This document shows positions 18,469 through 28,540 of a DNA stretch of 64,000 bases, in pieces (the first letter of the stretch is position 1; each line of letters starts with the position of its first letter). The position numbers and the translations under genes were made by a program. Location of the stretch: the NCBI GenBank assembly GCA_947503895.1, contig CANNFT010000004.1, positions 1 to 64,000 of the forward strand. Reading direction: 5' to 3'. The notes under the pieces were generated by a model. The model was not told the origin of the DNA, did no database searches, and saw only the letters and a program-made list of their open reading frames with translations. The stretch comes from an uncultured Saccharospirillaceae bacterium (lineage in GTDB: Bacteria; Pseudomonadota; Gammaproteobacteria; Pseudomonadales; Oceanobacteraceae).

Positions 18469-19161
18469 ATGAAAACGTTCATCTCCACCTTAACGCTTGG
18501 GTGTCAAAGAGGGGCGATGGTGATCGCCGCCACTATTTTATTGGCACCTATTACGCCTGCCTACAGTCAGTCAAATATTGACTCCGATGGTGATGGCATC
18601 AGCGATCGCTATGAGCGCATCATGAAAACCAACCCTAACGATGCCACCAGTACCCCAGCCGACCTTGATAAAGACGGACTGCCCGATGCCCATGATCTCG
18701 ATATTGACGGAGACGGTGTTAATAACTGGCAGGACCCATTTCCTCGCAATGCGCAAGAATATTCCGACTCCGATGGCGACGGCGTAGGGGATCGCAATGA
18801 CAAGGATAGCGATGGGGACGGCTTCACTAACCACGATGAGACTGTGGCTGGGACTAACCCAAACAATAAAGAGGATTTCCCCGACTCTGAATCCCCTGTA
18901 TTGACTGTCACCGCTTTACCAGAAGTGGTCACGGAATCTCAGCTGATCGTCAGTGGAATGGCATTTGATATGGGGATGGGGGTGTCTAAGGTGCAGGTGG
19001 TGAACGAGGATGGGCGCGTTTTCAAGGCACACTTCAACTACGCCACCCACTGGCGAACCTTGGTTCAGTTAAGTCGGGGTGAAAACCTATTACAGGTTGC
19101 TGTGTTTGATAAGGCTAATAATCGCACTCGAAAGGTCATATCTGTGCGGTATGAGCCGTGA
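18469..19161 (+). CDS. Exported thrombospondin type 3 repeat calcium-binding protein
   Basis: The 230-residue protein has a signal peptide ending near PAYSQ, then at least five Asp-rich calcium loops of the DxDxDGxxD type between residues 36 and 125 (DSDGDGISDRYE, DLDKDGLPDAHD, DIDGDGVNNWQD, DSDGDGVGDRND, DSDGDGFTNHDE). The last 90 residues form a beta-rich domain (TVTALPEVVTESQLIVSG) like Ig-like modules of surface proteins. It likely acts at the cell surface as a calcium-stabilised spacer. AAGAAGA precedes the ATG weakly. A strong terminator follows at 19318. Confidence 0.8.
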   Translation: MKTFISTLTLGCQRGAMVIAATILLAPITPAYSQSNIDSDGDGISDRYERIMKTNPNDATSTPADLDKDGLPDAHDLDIDGDGVNNWQDPFPRNAQEYSDSDGDGVGDRNDKDSDGDGFTNHDETVAGTNPNNKEDFPDSESPVLTVTALPEVVTESQLIVSGMAFDMGMGVSKVQVVNEDGRVFKAHFNYATHWRTLVQLSRGENLLQVAVFDKANNRTRKVISVRYEP

Positions 19162-19317
19162 TGGGTCTGAAGCGCCAAAACGATTAATGAGGCTGAATTT
19201 TAAGTATTTATTGGTCTAAACGAGCCAGTTAGCGTCAACTATGCTCCAAATAGGCGGTAAAAAAACAACGCCCCTGCGTAGTCCACGCAAATAAATGCCA
19301 AACCACCCTAGGTATCG

Positions 19318-19348
19318 AAAGCGGGATTCGAAAGAACCCCGCTTTTTT
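19318..19348 (+). terminator. Intrinsic terminator
   Basis: AAAGCGGG (19318-19325) pairs with CCCGCTTT (19338-19345). The inner TTC-GAAA-GAA stacks as a tetraloop hairpin, and six T follow. It ends transcription from the calcium-binding protein gene. The rest of 19162-19479 shows nothing else. Confidence 0.85.
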
Positions 19349-19479
19349 CATGCCTGCTTCAGTTAGATGATGTGTTCAACGCCTCGCTATCATGGGTGTT
19401 TAACGAGTGTTAGGAGTTTTTTCACGCTCCAGCGCTCATTAGGCAGGAACGCCGATGGGTACTTGAAACGTCAGCGGTG

Positions 19480-20457
19480 CTATTCGGCGAAGGCCATTAA
19501 GCGTAATGCAGTCTGTTGCTGTTGGTGAACGTGATGGGAAGCGCGTTTCAGAAAAGAATCAGCATTTTCGCCGTCTTCCAATGTGGCTATTCCGGTACTC
19601 AATTGTAAGTCACCCACGTTCTCCCATTGAATTCGAGTCATTTCTTTTTGCAGTCGCTCTTTAAACACCACCGCCCCGTCCACAGGGCAATTGGGCAACA
19701 ACAGGTAAAAGGTGCCTTTTCCGTTGTGAAAAATTTCATCGCCGGCTCGAATTAAAGCCATTAATTCGTGACGGAATCCCTGTAAGACTTCACGAGTCAA
19801 CGTACTGCCATGTATATCTTGGATTTGGGCGTAATCTTCAATGGTGATCGCGATCAATGACAGTGTTCGCTTGGTGACTTTGCTGCGCGCCATTTCTTGC
19901 TCTAGGACGTGTATCAGGTGGCGGCTGTTGTATGCGCCTGAGTGATAGTCGGTCACGGCAAGCTCCATCAGGCGAATACGGTTTTGTCGATTCAAATATG
20001 CGTAGCACCATGAACATGCGCAAAGCAGCATATAAATTAAAATTAACCGCATAGCAGGAATACTGGGCATAAATGTCAGCGCTTGCCAAGCGGTCGCCAG
20101 CATGGTGAGGGCATTTACGGTAAATGCCCAGCGCAGCGGCAGTACGAAATAACTCAGTAGAGGCAGACTAAAAATCCAGTGAAAGGTTAACTCAGGATGA
20201 AAATGAAATTGATACTGAAGCAGGGCAGCGAGTACCACCATGACGGCAAGATTAACGTAATCGCTGGCTGTTTCGTCTCTATTTAAATAGAGATAAACGG
20301 CAGCAAAGCCAAAAACCGGAACGGCCGTTAAACTGGTTAACATAATATCGTAAAGGCCATAGTAATAATGACCCAAACAAAGCACCAAGACCGCAATCGC
20401 AAAGATTAAATATAAAACGCTGACAGTGGGGTTTCGAGCAAAATAAACTTCAAACAT
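19480..20457 (-). CDS. Membrane protein with degenerate GGDEF domain (A)
   Basis: The 325-residue protein has about six transmembrane helices (residues 10-160) and a C-terminal GGDEF-fold domain starting at VTDYHSGAYNSRHLIHVLEQE. Where active cyclases have GG[D/E]EF, this protein reads NGKGTFYLLLP, so the active-site signature is lost and cyclase activity is not expected. It may bind GTP or c-di-GMP, or serve as a partner. Its ATG overlaps the end of the upstream paralogue by eight bases, implying translational coupling. Confidence 0.8.
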   Translation of the reverse strand: MFEVYFARNPTVSVLYLIFAIAVLVLCLGHYYYGLYDIMLTSLTAVPVFGFAAVYLYLNRDETASDYVNLAVMVVLAALLQYQFHFHPELTFHWIFSLPLLSYFVLPLRWAFTVNALTMLATAWQALTFMPSIPAMRLILIYMLLCACSWCYAYLNRQNRIRLMELAVTDYHSGAYNSRHLIHVLEQEMARSKVTKRTLSLIAITIEDYAQIQDIHGSTLTREVLQGFRHELMALIRAGDEIFHNGKGTFYLLLPNCPVDGAVVFKERLQKEMTRIQWENVGDLQLSTGIATLEDGENADSFLKRASHHVHQQQQTALRLMAFAE

Positions 20458-21373
20458 GTAAAGGGCCTTTAGATGCCTCAGCGATTTCCATCAGACTGTC
20501 AGCATCATCGTCTGCGTTTAAACTGGCGAACCCAATGGGTAGAGATTGTGGTCCCATGGCGGCGGGAATATTCATGAGCATCGCTTGCGCAACTGACTTC
20601 GCGTCTTGTGTGGTGGTGTGTGGCAATATCATCGCGAAGTCATCCGTCGGTAATCGATAGCAACTGTCAAAAGGCCTAAGCTGTTGCCCAATGCTGTTCG
20701 CACATGCTTGCAATAAGCGAGTGCGATAGTCTTTATTGTGCTTACGAATCGCCTGACCGGTTTGAATAATCATCAGCAATAATCCCGTACCCTCTCGTTC
20801 GGCTCGATTTATCTCGGTGGTGAGCGCCGGTTTTAATCGCTCGTATTGGAATGCGCCAGTAATGATGTCTGTGCTGATGAGGGGCTCAAGCATTAAATTT
20901 GTGCGTTCTTGAATAATCGCTAGGAAAAAAGCCACGAGTGAAATAGCGGTGAAGCTGAATACCATCTGAAACCGGTCTAGGGTTTGCCCAAAATCAAAAA
21001 TAATATAGAGCGCTAAAGGCACATAAATTAAGACCAGAATAATGGCAGTGTTAAGTTTAAATAGAAAAAAAGCGGCGAGTGGAAAAAAGTACACCCAGTG
21101 AATCGCCATTTGGCCTTGATGACTGGCTGCTAACAGTGAAAAACTCGCCAGCAGGAATATGAAGAGCCATTCTAGGTAACTGCTGGTGTTTTGGCCTTTG
21201 CGCATCAATAAGTAAAGTCCATTCAATACCAGCACGAAGGACAGACACGCGGTGATTAAGGCAATCATGGGCTCATTTTGATTAAGGTCTAAATAGGCAA
21301 CGGCCCCTAATCCAGCACCGGCAATCAATGAAAACAAAATTTTAGTGTGGGCGGCGATAATAGGTGCTTGCAT
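20450..21373 (-). CDS. Membrane protein with degenerate GGDEF domain (B)
   Basis: The product of about 307 residues is a paralogue of the downstream gene: six transmembrane helices, then a GGDEF-fold domain (STDIITGAFQYERLKPALTTE). Its signature is YRLPTDDFAMILP, keeping DDF but not the glycines, so it too is probably inactive. The start is unsure: ATG at 21373 is listed, while a TTG at 21394 would add seven residues, and neither has a good ribosome-binding site. The two genes are divergent from proA. Heterodimer formation is a reasonable guess. Confidence 0.75.
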   Translation of the reverse strand: MQAPIIAAHTKILFSLIAGAGLGAVAYLDLNQNEPMIALITACLSFVLVLNGLYLLMRKGQNTSSYLEWLFIFLLASFSLLAASHQGQMAIHWVYFFPLAAFFLFKLNTAIILVLIYVPLALYIIFDFGQTLDRFQMVFSFTAISLVAFFLAIIQERTNLMLEPLISTDIITGAFQYERLKPALTTEINRAEREGTGLLLMIIQTGQAIRKHNKDYRTRLLQACANSIGQQLRPFDSCYRLPTDDFAMILPHTTTQDAKSVAQAMLMNIPAAMGPQSLPIGFASLNADDDADSLMEIAEASKGPLHV

Positions 21374-21727
21374 AAATGTTTGCCGAAACTCCAATGTACC
21401 CGATGATTAAGCGGTAAAAAGTATAATATACGCTTTCATTGTAAACCGAATGGAAGGCGTGAGCGGTCAATTCCGAATGATTGACGCATAAATTTAGCGG
21501 ATTGAGCGCTCTGGACGCGCGAAATTCACGCAACAATCGCCGGTTCGGCTTGATCGAGGTTTGGTTCGCTGCCGCTTACAGGTATAATCTGCGCCAATAA
21601 CTGAATGATACCCAATTGTGACACTGGCAAATTGCTAAGTAGAGACCGATGAGGGTGGCAGGCCCATATGTATACCGCACGCAGTGGTACTTGCCTGCAA
21701 AAACGACTAAACAGCTCAGGAACGTCA
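21374..21727. other. Divergent intergenic region upstream of proA
   Basis: About 350 bp separate the GGDEF-like pair (minus) from proA (plus). An AT-rich GTATAATATA at 21421-21430 could supply a -10 element in either direction, but no matching -35 hexamer at proper spacing is evident. No gene is seen. Confidence 0.4.
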
Positions 21728-22984
21728 ATGGAAGTAAAAGCATACATGCAGCAAATTGGCCAGCAGGCACGTGCTGCTTCCTCGGCTATTGCCAAGGCAG
21801 AAACCGGTGAGAAAAATGCGGCATTGTTGGCCATTGCAGACGCCATCAGCCAAGGGCGTGAAGCCATCATGGCCGCAAACCAAGCTGATATGGCCCGTGG
21901 CGAAAGCAACGGGTTAGACAGCGCGTTATTGGATCGCTTAGAACTGACTCCGGCTCGCATTGACAACATGATTGAAGGCCTTGAGCAAGTAGCAGCCTTG
22001 CCTGACCCAGTCGGGGGCATTACCGATTTAGATTATCGTCCAACAGGCATTCAGATCGGTAAAATGCGCGTACCGTTAGGTGTGATCGGAATCATCTACG
22101 AATCCCGCCCAAATGTGACCATTGAAGCGGCGAGCCTTTGTTTGAAAAGCGGCAATGCTGCTGTATTGAGAGGCGGCAGCGAAGCCATTGAATCCAATAA
22201 AGCGTTAGCCAATTGTATTCGAACGGGCCTTGAAGCAGCGGGCTTACCTGCAGCGACGGTTCAGGTGATAGAAACGACCGATCGTGCTGCGGTAGGTGAG
22301 CTGATCACCATGCCAGAATACGTGGATATCATCGTGCCGCGAGGTGGAAAAGGCTTGATAGAGCGCATTAGTCGCGATGCCAAAGTCACGGTGATTAAGC
22401 ATTTAGACGGCATTTGCCATGTCTACATTGACGATCAAGCTGATCGTACAAAAGCCATAAATATTGCAATTAATGCCAAAACCCATCGTTATGGCACCTG
22501 TAATACGATGGAAACCCTACTTATTGCCGATTCTGTAGCAGCTGACGTGCTGCCCGAGTTAGGGCGAGCATACACTGAAATTGGTGTCGAGCTGAGAGGG
22601 TGCGAAAAAACTCAATCTATTTTGGCGAATGCGATTCCAGCCACAGAAGAAGATTGGAGTACAGAGTATTTAGCGCCTATATTATCGATCAAGGTGGTGC
22701 AGGGTATGGAAGAGGCGATTGAACACATTAATCGTTATAGCTCTCAACATACAGATAGCATCATCACCGAAAACTACACCAAGTCTCGCCAATTCTTACG
22801 CCAAGTGGACTCCTCTTCCGTCATGGTAAATGCGTCTACGCGATTTGCGGACGGGTTTGAGTATGGACTGGGTGCAGAAATTGGTATCTCTACCGATAAA
22901 ATTCATGCCCGAGGCCCTGTTGGATTGGAAGGGCTCACCTCGCAAAAATGGATTGTGTTAGGCGATGGTCAAATCCGTCAATAA
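21728..22984 (+). CDS. proA: Gamma-glutamyl phosphate reductase ProA
   Basis: ProA reduces gamma-glutamyl phosphate to glutamate semialdehyde with NADPH, the second step of proline synthesis. The 418 residues match the usual length when translation starts at ATG 21728, which has AGGA six bases upstream; an in-frame start 20 codons earlier is unlikely. The family motifs include [14 protein letters not shown], the catalytic-cysteine region [17 protein letters not shown] and [20 protein letters not shown]. It heads a long same-strand series and, as in pseudomonads, is not next to proB. Confidence 0.96.
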   Translation: MEVKAYMQQIGQQARAASSAIAKAETGEKNAALLAIADAISQGREAIMAANQADMARGESNGLDSALLDRLELTPARIDNMIEGLEQVAALPDPVGGITDLDYRPTGIQIGKMRVPLGVIGIIYESRPNVTIEAASLCLKSGNAAVLRGGSEAIESNKALANCIRTGLEAAGLPAATVQVIETTDRAAVGELITMPEYVDIIVPRGGKGLIERISRDAKVTVIKHLDGICHVYIDDQADRTKAINIAINAKTHRYGTCNTMETLLIADSVAADVLPELGRAYTEIGVELRGCEKTQSILANAIPATEEDWSTEYLAPILSIKVVQGMEEAIEHINRYSSQHTDSIITENYTKSRQFLRQVDSSSVMVNASTRFADGFEYGLGAEIGISTDKIHARGPVGLEGLTSQKWIVLGDGQIRQ

Positions 22985-22985
22985 T

Positions 22986-23681
22986 ATGCCATCTCGTCCT
23001 TCCCATCGTCTGGCTTCTGATAGCTCAGATCGTTCGCCTCAGCCCGCCAATATGGTGGTCTTTGGCGGTACGTTCGATCCCATTCATAATGGTCACTTGC
23101 GAACAGCATGGGACTTACATGAAACATTGGGTTACGAGCAAATTACGTTAATGCCTTGTGGTGTGGCGTATCACAAAGGCGATGCACAAACGTCCATGAA
23201 AGATCGCTCCGAAATGTTAAAGGCCGCCACTCAAGGTATTTCATCGCTGCGTTTAGACCTGCGTGAAATTGAACGTGCCGGCCCGACCTTCACCGTGGAT
23301 ACTTTGACAGAGCTTCGCCAATCGCTGGGCAATGCGGCTCATCTTGTGTGGGTCGTCGGCCAAGATGCCGCTCAAACCTTACATAAATGGCATAAATGGC
23401 AGCAGATTTTCGATTTAGCCAACGTCATAGTAGTGGCTCGTCCAGGAGCGGAGTGGCCGGATTTCAGCCGATGGCCAGCAAAGATTATGTCTGACTTACA
23501 GACATTCAAACAATCTGCTTTTGGGGCGGTATATAAAGCGCGGTTAACACCTCTGCCTATATCATCGAGTCAGATTAGACAGATTTTATCAAAAGGGGGG
23601 TCCGTTCGTTTTCTGGCTCCCGATCAAGTTGTAAACTTAATAGACCAACAGCAACTATACCGAGGTAATCACAAAACCTAA
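22986..23681 (+). CDS. nadD: Nicotinate-nucleotide adenylyltransferase NadD
   Basis: NadD adenylates nicotinate mononucleotide in NAD synthesis. The catalytic GGTFDPIHNGH lies near residue 26, and SSSQIRQIL near the C-terminus is the ISSTxIR-type motif. The 231-residue reading from ATG 22986 has an N-terminal extension of about 20 residues before the Rossmann core; an in-frame ATG at 22965 would overlap proA by 20 bases. The ATG at the core (MVVFGGTF) is also possible. The gene is tightly packed between proA and rsfS. Confidence 0.93.
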   Translation: MPSRPSHRLASDSSDRSPQPANMVVFGGTFDPIHNGHLRTAWDLHETLGYEQITLMPCGVAYHKGDAQTSMKDRSEMLKAATQGISSLRLDLREIERAGPTFTVDTLTELRQSLGNAAHLVWVVGQDAAQTLHKWHKWQQIFDLANVIVVARPGAEWPDFSRWPAKIMSDLQTFKQSAFGAVYKARLTPLPISSSQIRQILSKGGSVRFLAPDQVVNLIDQQQLYRGNHKT

Positions 23682-24025
23682 TGGAAGCAGATTCTTTACT
23701 TAAACTTGTCATCCAGTATCTGGAAGACATCAAGGCCCAGCACATTGTTACCATCAATGTGTCGGAACGCACTTCGGTGACAGATTATATGGTCATCGCT
23801 AATGGTACATCCTCCCGTCACGTTCAAGCTGTGGCTGACTCCGTCGCCGAAAAAGTCAAACAACAAGGCATTACACCGCTTGGTTCAGAAGGCCGTGGTC
23901 AATCTGACTGGGTTCTGATCGACCTAGGTGATGTCGTGTTGCATGTGATGACAGCCCAAGCACGTGAGTTTTACGATTTGGAGCGCCTTTGGGGTGAACC
24001 CGCGCTGGCATTGGAAGCAGAGTAG
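23681..24025 (+). CDS. rsfS: Ribosomal silencing factor RsfS
   Basis: RsfS binds L14 on the large ribosomal subunit and blocks subunit joining under poor nutrition. The 114-residue product has the typical [20 protein letters not shown] and [21 protein letters not shown]. Its ATG overlaps the nadD stop by one base (TAATG), implying coupled translation, and its stop overlaps the rlmH start. Confidence 0.96.
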   Translation: MEADSLLKLVIQYLEDIKAQHIVTINVSERTSVTDYMVIANGTSSRHVQAVADSVAEKVKQQGITPLGSEGRGQSDWVLIDLGDVVLHVMTAQAREFYDLERLWGEPALALEAE

Positions 24026-24492
24026 TGCGTATACGCTTGATTGCAGTGGGCACCAAAATGCCCGCTTGGGTTGAGCAAGGCTTCCAGGAATACGCAAAGC
24101 GTATGCCGGCAGAATGTCGCTTGGAATTGGTTGAATTACCGCTGGGTCATCGTGGTAAAAACCAGCCTGTTGCTAAAGCCATCGAAAAGGAAGCTCAATC
24201 CATGTTGGCAGCACTTCAGCCGCAAAACACCTGTGTGGCTTTAGAAGTGAAAGGCAAGCCTTGGAGCACTGAGCAGCTCGCTGAGCGCATGGCGGAATGG
24301 CGAATGGACGGTCGAGACATTGATCTGATTGTCGGTGGGCCAGATGGCCTCGCGCCAGAGTGCGTTAAACTCGCCAAGCAAACGTGGTCGTTGTCGCCAT
24401 TAACCTTACCTCACCCACTTGTTCGCATAATATTGGCGGAACAGTTGTACAGGGCGTGGACTATTCTTAATAATCACCCTTACCATAGGTGA
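24025..24492 (+). CDS. rlmH: 23S rRNA pseudouridine-1915 N3-methyltransferase RlmH
   Basis: RlmH is a SPOUT-class methyltransferase for pseudouridine 1915 in helix 69 of 23S rRNA. The 155-residue product begins [18 protein letters not shown] and carries the knot motifs [12 protein letters not shown] and [20 protein letters not shown]. It starts at GTG 24025, overlapping the TAG of rsfS. The pair rsfS-rlmH is conserved across bacteria. Confidence 0.97.
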   Translation: MRIRLIAVGTKMPAWVEQGFQEYAKRMPAECRLELVELPLGHRGKNQPVAKAIEKEAQSMLAALQPQNTCVALEVKGKPWSTEQLAERMAEWRMDGRDIDLIVGGPDGLAPECVKLAKQTWSLSPLTLPHPLVRIILAEQLYRAWTILNNHPYHR

Positions 24493-24522
24493 TTGTTTTT
24501 CAAGGATTATTAGGCCCTGTAA

Positions 24523-26379
24523 ATGAGCATTGCCCTAAAGGATGCACGTCAGGAAAAAGTCATATTTAAAAGCCGAGCTTGGCTGGCGGGTGTGATGGTT
24601 TTTCTGTTGTTGTCAGCGTTAGCTGCACGAATGGTGTATCTGCAAGTTGACCAGTACGAAGTATTCGCCACTAAATCTGAGAACAATCGTGTTCAATTGA
24701 AGCCTGTGGCGCCGATTAGGGGCCTGATCTTCGATCGGAACGGCGTCCTGCTAGCTGAAAATCTGCCCTCGCACAGTTTAACCATTGTGCCGGAGCGGGT
24801 AGATAATATGCCTGAGACACTGGCATTGCTGCAGGCGTTAATTGATCTGGATGACGAAGCGCTCATCCGCTTTAAAAAGCGTAATAAGCAGTGGCGACGC
24901 CCATATGAACCCATCCCGCTTAAATATCGTTTAGAACAAGCCGATATTGCCAAAATCATGGTGAATAGCCATTTTTTACCCGGTGTGCAAGTAGAAGCTG
25001 AGCTTGTGAGGCATTATCCGCACGGCGCAGATTTGGCGCATGTCATTGGTTACGTTGGCCAAATTAATGAAAAAGAAAAAGACCGGTTAGACCCCGTCCG
25101 TTACAAGGCTACTCGCCGTATCGGTAAAATCGGTGTTGAGCAAGAGTATGAGGATTTGCTGCACGGCGAAGTGGGTTACCAAAAGGTTGAAACCAATGCG
25201 CAGGGTCGCATCCTTAAAGTGTTAGATCGCGAGCCCCCTAAGCCCGGTCAAAATATTACATTGCACTTAGATGCCGCGCTGCAAAGTACAGCGATCAAAG
25301 CGTTTAATGGACGTCGCGGAGCATTGGTTGCATTAGATCCAAACACGGGCGGCATTCTGTCACTCGTTTCAAGTCCGTCGTTTGACCCCAATCCATTTGT
25401 AAATGGCATCAGCCATAAAGCCTATTCCGAACTACGAGACTCGAGAGACATTCCTTTATTTAATCGAGCCATCCGCGGCCAATATCCGCCAGGTTCCACC
25501 ATGAAACCTTTCATTGGTTTGAGCTTTCTGGAATACGGTGTGACCGACTGGTCTGAGCAAATTAAAGACCCGGGATACTATATGTTAGAAAACGACGAAC
25601 GGGTTTATCGTGACTGGAAGCGTAGAGGGCATGGGAAAGTTAATTTATCGAGAGCCATTATAGAAAGTTGTGACACGTACTTTTATGAGATGGCCTTTCG
25701 TACAGGGATTGATCAGCTGGCGCCATTTCTTTCTCAGTTTGGTTTTGGGGAACAAAGTGCAATGGACATCGGTAACGCGCTTCCTGCATTGCTGCCGACG
25801 CGAGAATGGAAGCGTAAACATAAAGGCCGGTCTTGGTATGCGGGTGATACATTGAATATGGGCTTAGGCCAAGGCTATATGTTGGTGACGCCATTGCAAC
25901 TTGCCAGTGCAACGAGTGTCTATGCAGCCAAAGGCAAGCGGAATAAAGCTAAATTGGTGCAATATATTGATGATCGCTGGTTAGAAAATGACGAAGACTT
26001 ACCGGATGTAGAAATTCTCGATGCCGCCAACTGGGACAAAATGAACAAAGCAATGAATGATGTGGTGATCAGCCCCAGTGGTACAGCGCGTGCGATCAGT
26101 CGAAATTTAAAGTATGCCATTGCGGGTAAAACAGGTACTGCACAAATAGTCGGTATTGCTCAGAATGAAGAGTACGATTCTGAAGCATTGGAAGAGCGTC
26201 AGCGGGATCATGCCTTATTTATTGCTTTTGCGCCGGTTGAGGCACCTAAAATAGCACTGGCAGTGATTGTGGAAAATGGTGAATCAGCTGGTTTAACGGC
26301 TGCACCTATAGCACGGACGGTCATCGACCATTATTTGGATTCACTTAACCGCACCACCGAGGTTGATTATGGCGGGTGA
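24523..26379 (+). CDS. mrdA: Penicillin-binding protein 2 (elongasome transpeptidase)
   Basis: PBP2 cross-links peptidoglycan during rod elongation. The 618-residue protein has one N-terminal transmembrane helix (AWLAGVMVFLLLSALAARMV), a PBP dimerisation domain, and a transpeptidase domain with the active-site STMK near 325, SCD (the SxN-type motif) near 381 and KTGTAQ near 535. It overlaps rodA by 11 bases, as expected for partners made in equal amounts. Confidence 0.97.
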   Translation: MSIALKDARQEKVIFKSRAWLAGVMVFLLLSALAARMVYLQVDQYEVFATKSENNRVQLKPVAPIRGLIFDRNGVLLAENLPSHSLTIVPERVDNMPETLALLQALIDLDDEALIRFKKRNKQWRRPYEPIPLKYRLEQADIAKIMVNSHFLPGVQVEAELVRHYPHGADLAHVIGYVGQINEKEKDRLDPVRYKATRRIGKIGVEQEYEDLLHGEVGYQKVETNAQGRILKVLDREPPKPGQNITLHLDAALQSTAIKAFNGRRGALVALDPNTGGILSLVSSPSFDPNPFVNGISHKAYSELRDSRDIPLFNRAIRGQYPPGSTMKPFIGLSFLEYGVTDWSEQIKDPGYYMLENDERVYRDWKRRGHGKVNLSRAIIESCDTYFYEMAFRTGIDQLAPFLSQFGFGEQSAMDIGNALPALLPTREWKRKHKGRSWYAGDTLNMGLGQGYMLVTPLQLASATSVYAAKGKRNKAKLVQYIDDRWLENDEDLPDVEILDAANWDKMNKAMNDVVISPSGTARAISRNLKYAIAGKTGTAQIVGIAQNEEYDSEALEERQRDHALFIAFAPVEAPKIALAVIVENGESAGLTAAPIARTVIDHYLDSLNRTTEVDYGG

Positions 26380-27496
26380 TTTTATTCGTCATCTCGATGA
26401 CAGCGGCATGGGGACAGGGAGAACCCTCGCGCAAAAACTGAATATCGACATCACACTCTTCTTACTGTTGTTAGTGTTGTGTGTGTCTGGGTTATTTGTT
26501 TTATACAGCGCAAGTGGCCAAAACCTTTCGATGGTCTATCGGCAAGGCACCTATTTTTTAATCGGCTTTAGCATCATGCTGCTCATTAGTCAGATCAATC
26601 CTCGGTGGTTTCAATTAGCGGCACCTTGGATATTTGGTGCAGGACTCACCGCTTTGCTTCTGGTGCTGTTAGTAGGCGTCGGCGCAAAAGGCGCACAACG
26701 CTGGCTAAGTGTTTTTGGTCTATTCCGATTTCAACCATCCGAAATAATGAAGTTAGCCATGCCCATGATGATGGCATGGTTTCTATGCAGCAAAGTCTTG
26801 CCGCCCCAGCCTAAAACTATCTTTATCGCACTGCTGTTAATCGGCTTGCCCGCCATATTAATTGTGAAACAACCCGATTTGGGAACCTCTTTGCTGGTCA
26901 GCGTGTCTGGAATATTTGTACTTTTATTCGCTGGGTTCAGCTGGCGTTGGATATTGGCGGCCATATTAATGGCCATGATGGCGATGCCTGTTATGTGGTA
27001 CGGCGTCATGCATGACTACCAAAAGCAGCGCGTATTAACCTTTCTAGACCCAGAAAGTGATCCTCTGGGTTCTGGCTGGAACATTATTCAAAGTAAAACA
27101 GCCATCGGCAGTGGTGGGTTAGAGGGTAAAGGTTGGCTTCAAGGGACGCAGTCCCAGTTGGAGTTTTTGCCTGAGCGGCATACGGATTTTATTATTGCTG
27201 TGTACGCTGAAGAATTTGGGTTGGTAGGGGTTTTGCTACTACTAGGATTATATTTGCTGATAATTTTTAGGGGTATTTACATGGCATCGCGAGCGCGAGA
27301 TACCTTTTCGCGTTTGGTGGGAGGTTCGCTTATTGTGACCTTCTTCATCTATGTTTTCGTGAATATTGGTATGGTTAGCGGAATATTGCCTGTTGTAGGT
27401 GTACCCTTGCCTTTGATCAGTTATGGTGGCACGTCAATAGTGACATTGATGGCAGCATTTGGTGTCTTGATGTCGGTGTATATGCACAAGCATTAG
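26369..27496 (+). CDS. rodA: Rod shape-determining glycosyltransferase RodA
   Basis: RodA is the SEDS peptidoglycan polymerase that works with PBP2. The 375-residue protein has about ten transmembrane segments and the motifs FQPSEIMKLAMPM, KQPDLGTSLLV, FLPERHTDFIIAVYAEEFG and GVPLPLISYGGTS. The ATG at 26369 is preferred because GAGG lies six bases upstream; a TTG two codons earlier is weaker. Confidence 0.97.
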   Translation: MAGDFIRHLDDSGMGTGRTLAQKLNIDITLFLLLLVLCVSGLFVLYSASGQNLSMVYRQGTYFLIGFSIMLLISQINPRWFQLAAPWIFGAGLTALLLVLLVGVGAKGAQRWLSVFGLFRFQPSEIMKLAMPMMMAWFLCSKVLPPQPKTIFIALLLIGLPAILIVKQPDLGTSLLVSVSGIFVLLFAGFSWRWILAAILMAMMAMPVMWYGVMHDYQKQRVLTFLDPESDPLGSGWNIIQSKTAIGSGGLEGKGWLQGTQSQLEFLPERHTDFIIAVYAEEFGLVGVLLLLGLYLLIIFRGIYMASRARDTFSRLVGGSLIVTFFIYVFVNIGMVSGILPVVGVPLPLISYGGTSIVTLMAAFGVLMSVYMHKH

Positions 27497-27567
27497 AAAT
27501 CGAAAAGTGCATTCCTAATGATGGGCGTGCTGGGACAAAATTATAAATATACGCAGTAGGGATTCGT

Positions 27568-28518
27568 GTGATTAGTTCGAGTTTGGCAGTACTTTGGGGT
27601 AGTTTATTTTTCAGTGGCGGAGATTACGCTGAACATCCTAAACTAGAGCCCTTCATTCAAGAGATGGTCCAAGAGCATCAGTATGATGCTGAAAAACTGC
27701 GTGCGGCCCTCAGTCAGGCAGAGCGCAAAGACAGTATATTGGAAGCCATTGCTCGCCCTGCAGAGAAAACCAAAGCATGGCATGAGTATCGAGATATATT
27801 CTTAACGTCAAAACGCATAAATGCGGGCAAGGCGTTTATGGAAAAGCATAAAGACACGTTGGCAGCCGTTGAGGCCAAATATGGTGTGCCGAAAGAAGTC
27901 ATCGCGTCAATCATCGGTGTTGAAACTTTTTACGGAGGCAACAAAGGCAGTTATCGGGTATTGGACGCCTTGAGTACCCTAGCGTTTGACTACCCTAAAC
28001 GTCCTCTTTTCTGGCGCGAATTAAAATCCTATTTTTTACTGGTGAGAAAGGATGGTCTTGATCCTACGACGCTAAAAGGCTCCTATGCGGGTGCGATGGG
28101 GTACGGACAATTCATTCCTTCCAGTTACCTTAGTTACGCGGTTGATTTTGACGGAGATGGTAAGAAAGATATTTGGGATAACCCGAAGGACGCCATAGCG
28201 AGTGTTGCCCATTACTTGAAGCGATTTGGCTGGAAAGCTGGTGAGCCCGTGATTGAGCGTGTCACCTTGCATAATGCCGAAGCCGATCAGTTTGCGAATA
28301 AAACGTTAAAATTAACGGCGACCTTGAGTGAATGGCAAAAACGAGGCGTGAACATTCCTAAAGGGTTACCAGAGCAAAATGCAGCACTGTTTCGTTACAA
28401 ATTGGAAGATAGCACTGAGTATCGACTGGCCTTTAAAAACTTTTATGTCATTACGCGTTATAACCATAGTCGTTTGTATGCACTCGCTGTTTACTCACTT
28501 AGCGAAGCTTTAAAATAA
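27568..28518 (+). CDS. mltB: Membrane-bound lytic transglycosylase B (MltB family)
   Basis: The enzyme cleaves the MurNAc-GlcNAc bond to leave 1,6-anhydro ends. The 316-residue product has the catalytic Glu in IIGVETFYGGNKG (about residue 118), then YAGAMGYGQFIPSSY and a DFDGDGKKDIWDN loop. It starts at GTG 27568 after AGGG. The N-terminus is short and hydrophobic and lacks an obvious lipobox, so it may be periplasmic rather than a lipoprotein. Order rodA-mltB-rlpA-dacA is typical. Confidence 0.93.
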   Translation: MISSSLAVLWGSLFFSGGDYAEHPKLEPFIQEMVQEHQYDAEKLRAALSQAERKDSILEAIARPAEKTKAWHEYRDIFLTSKRINAGKAFMEKHKDTLAAVEAKYGVPKEVIASIIGVETFYGGNKGSYRVLDALSTLAFDYPKRPLFWRELKSYFLLVRKDGLDPTTLKGSYAGAMGYGQFIPSSYLSYAVDFDGDGKKDIWDNPKDAIASVAHYLKRFGWKAGEPVIERVTLHNAEADQFANKTLKLTATLSEWQKRGVNIPKGLPEQNAALFRYKLEDSTEYRLAFKNFYVITRYNHSRLYALAVYSLSEALK

Positions 28519-28540
28519 CAACGTACGGCCCTTGGGTAAA

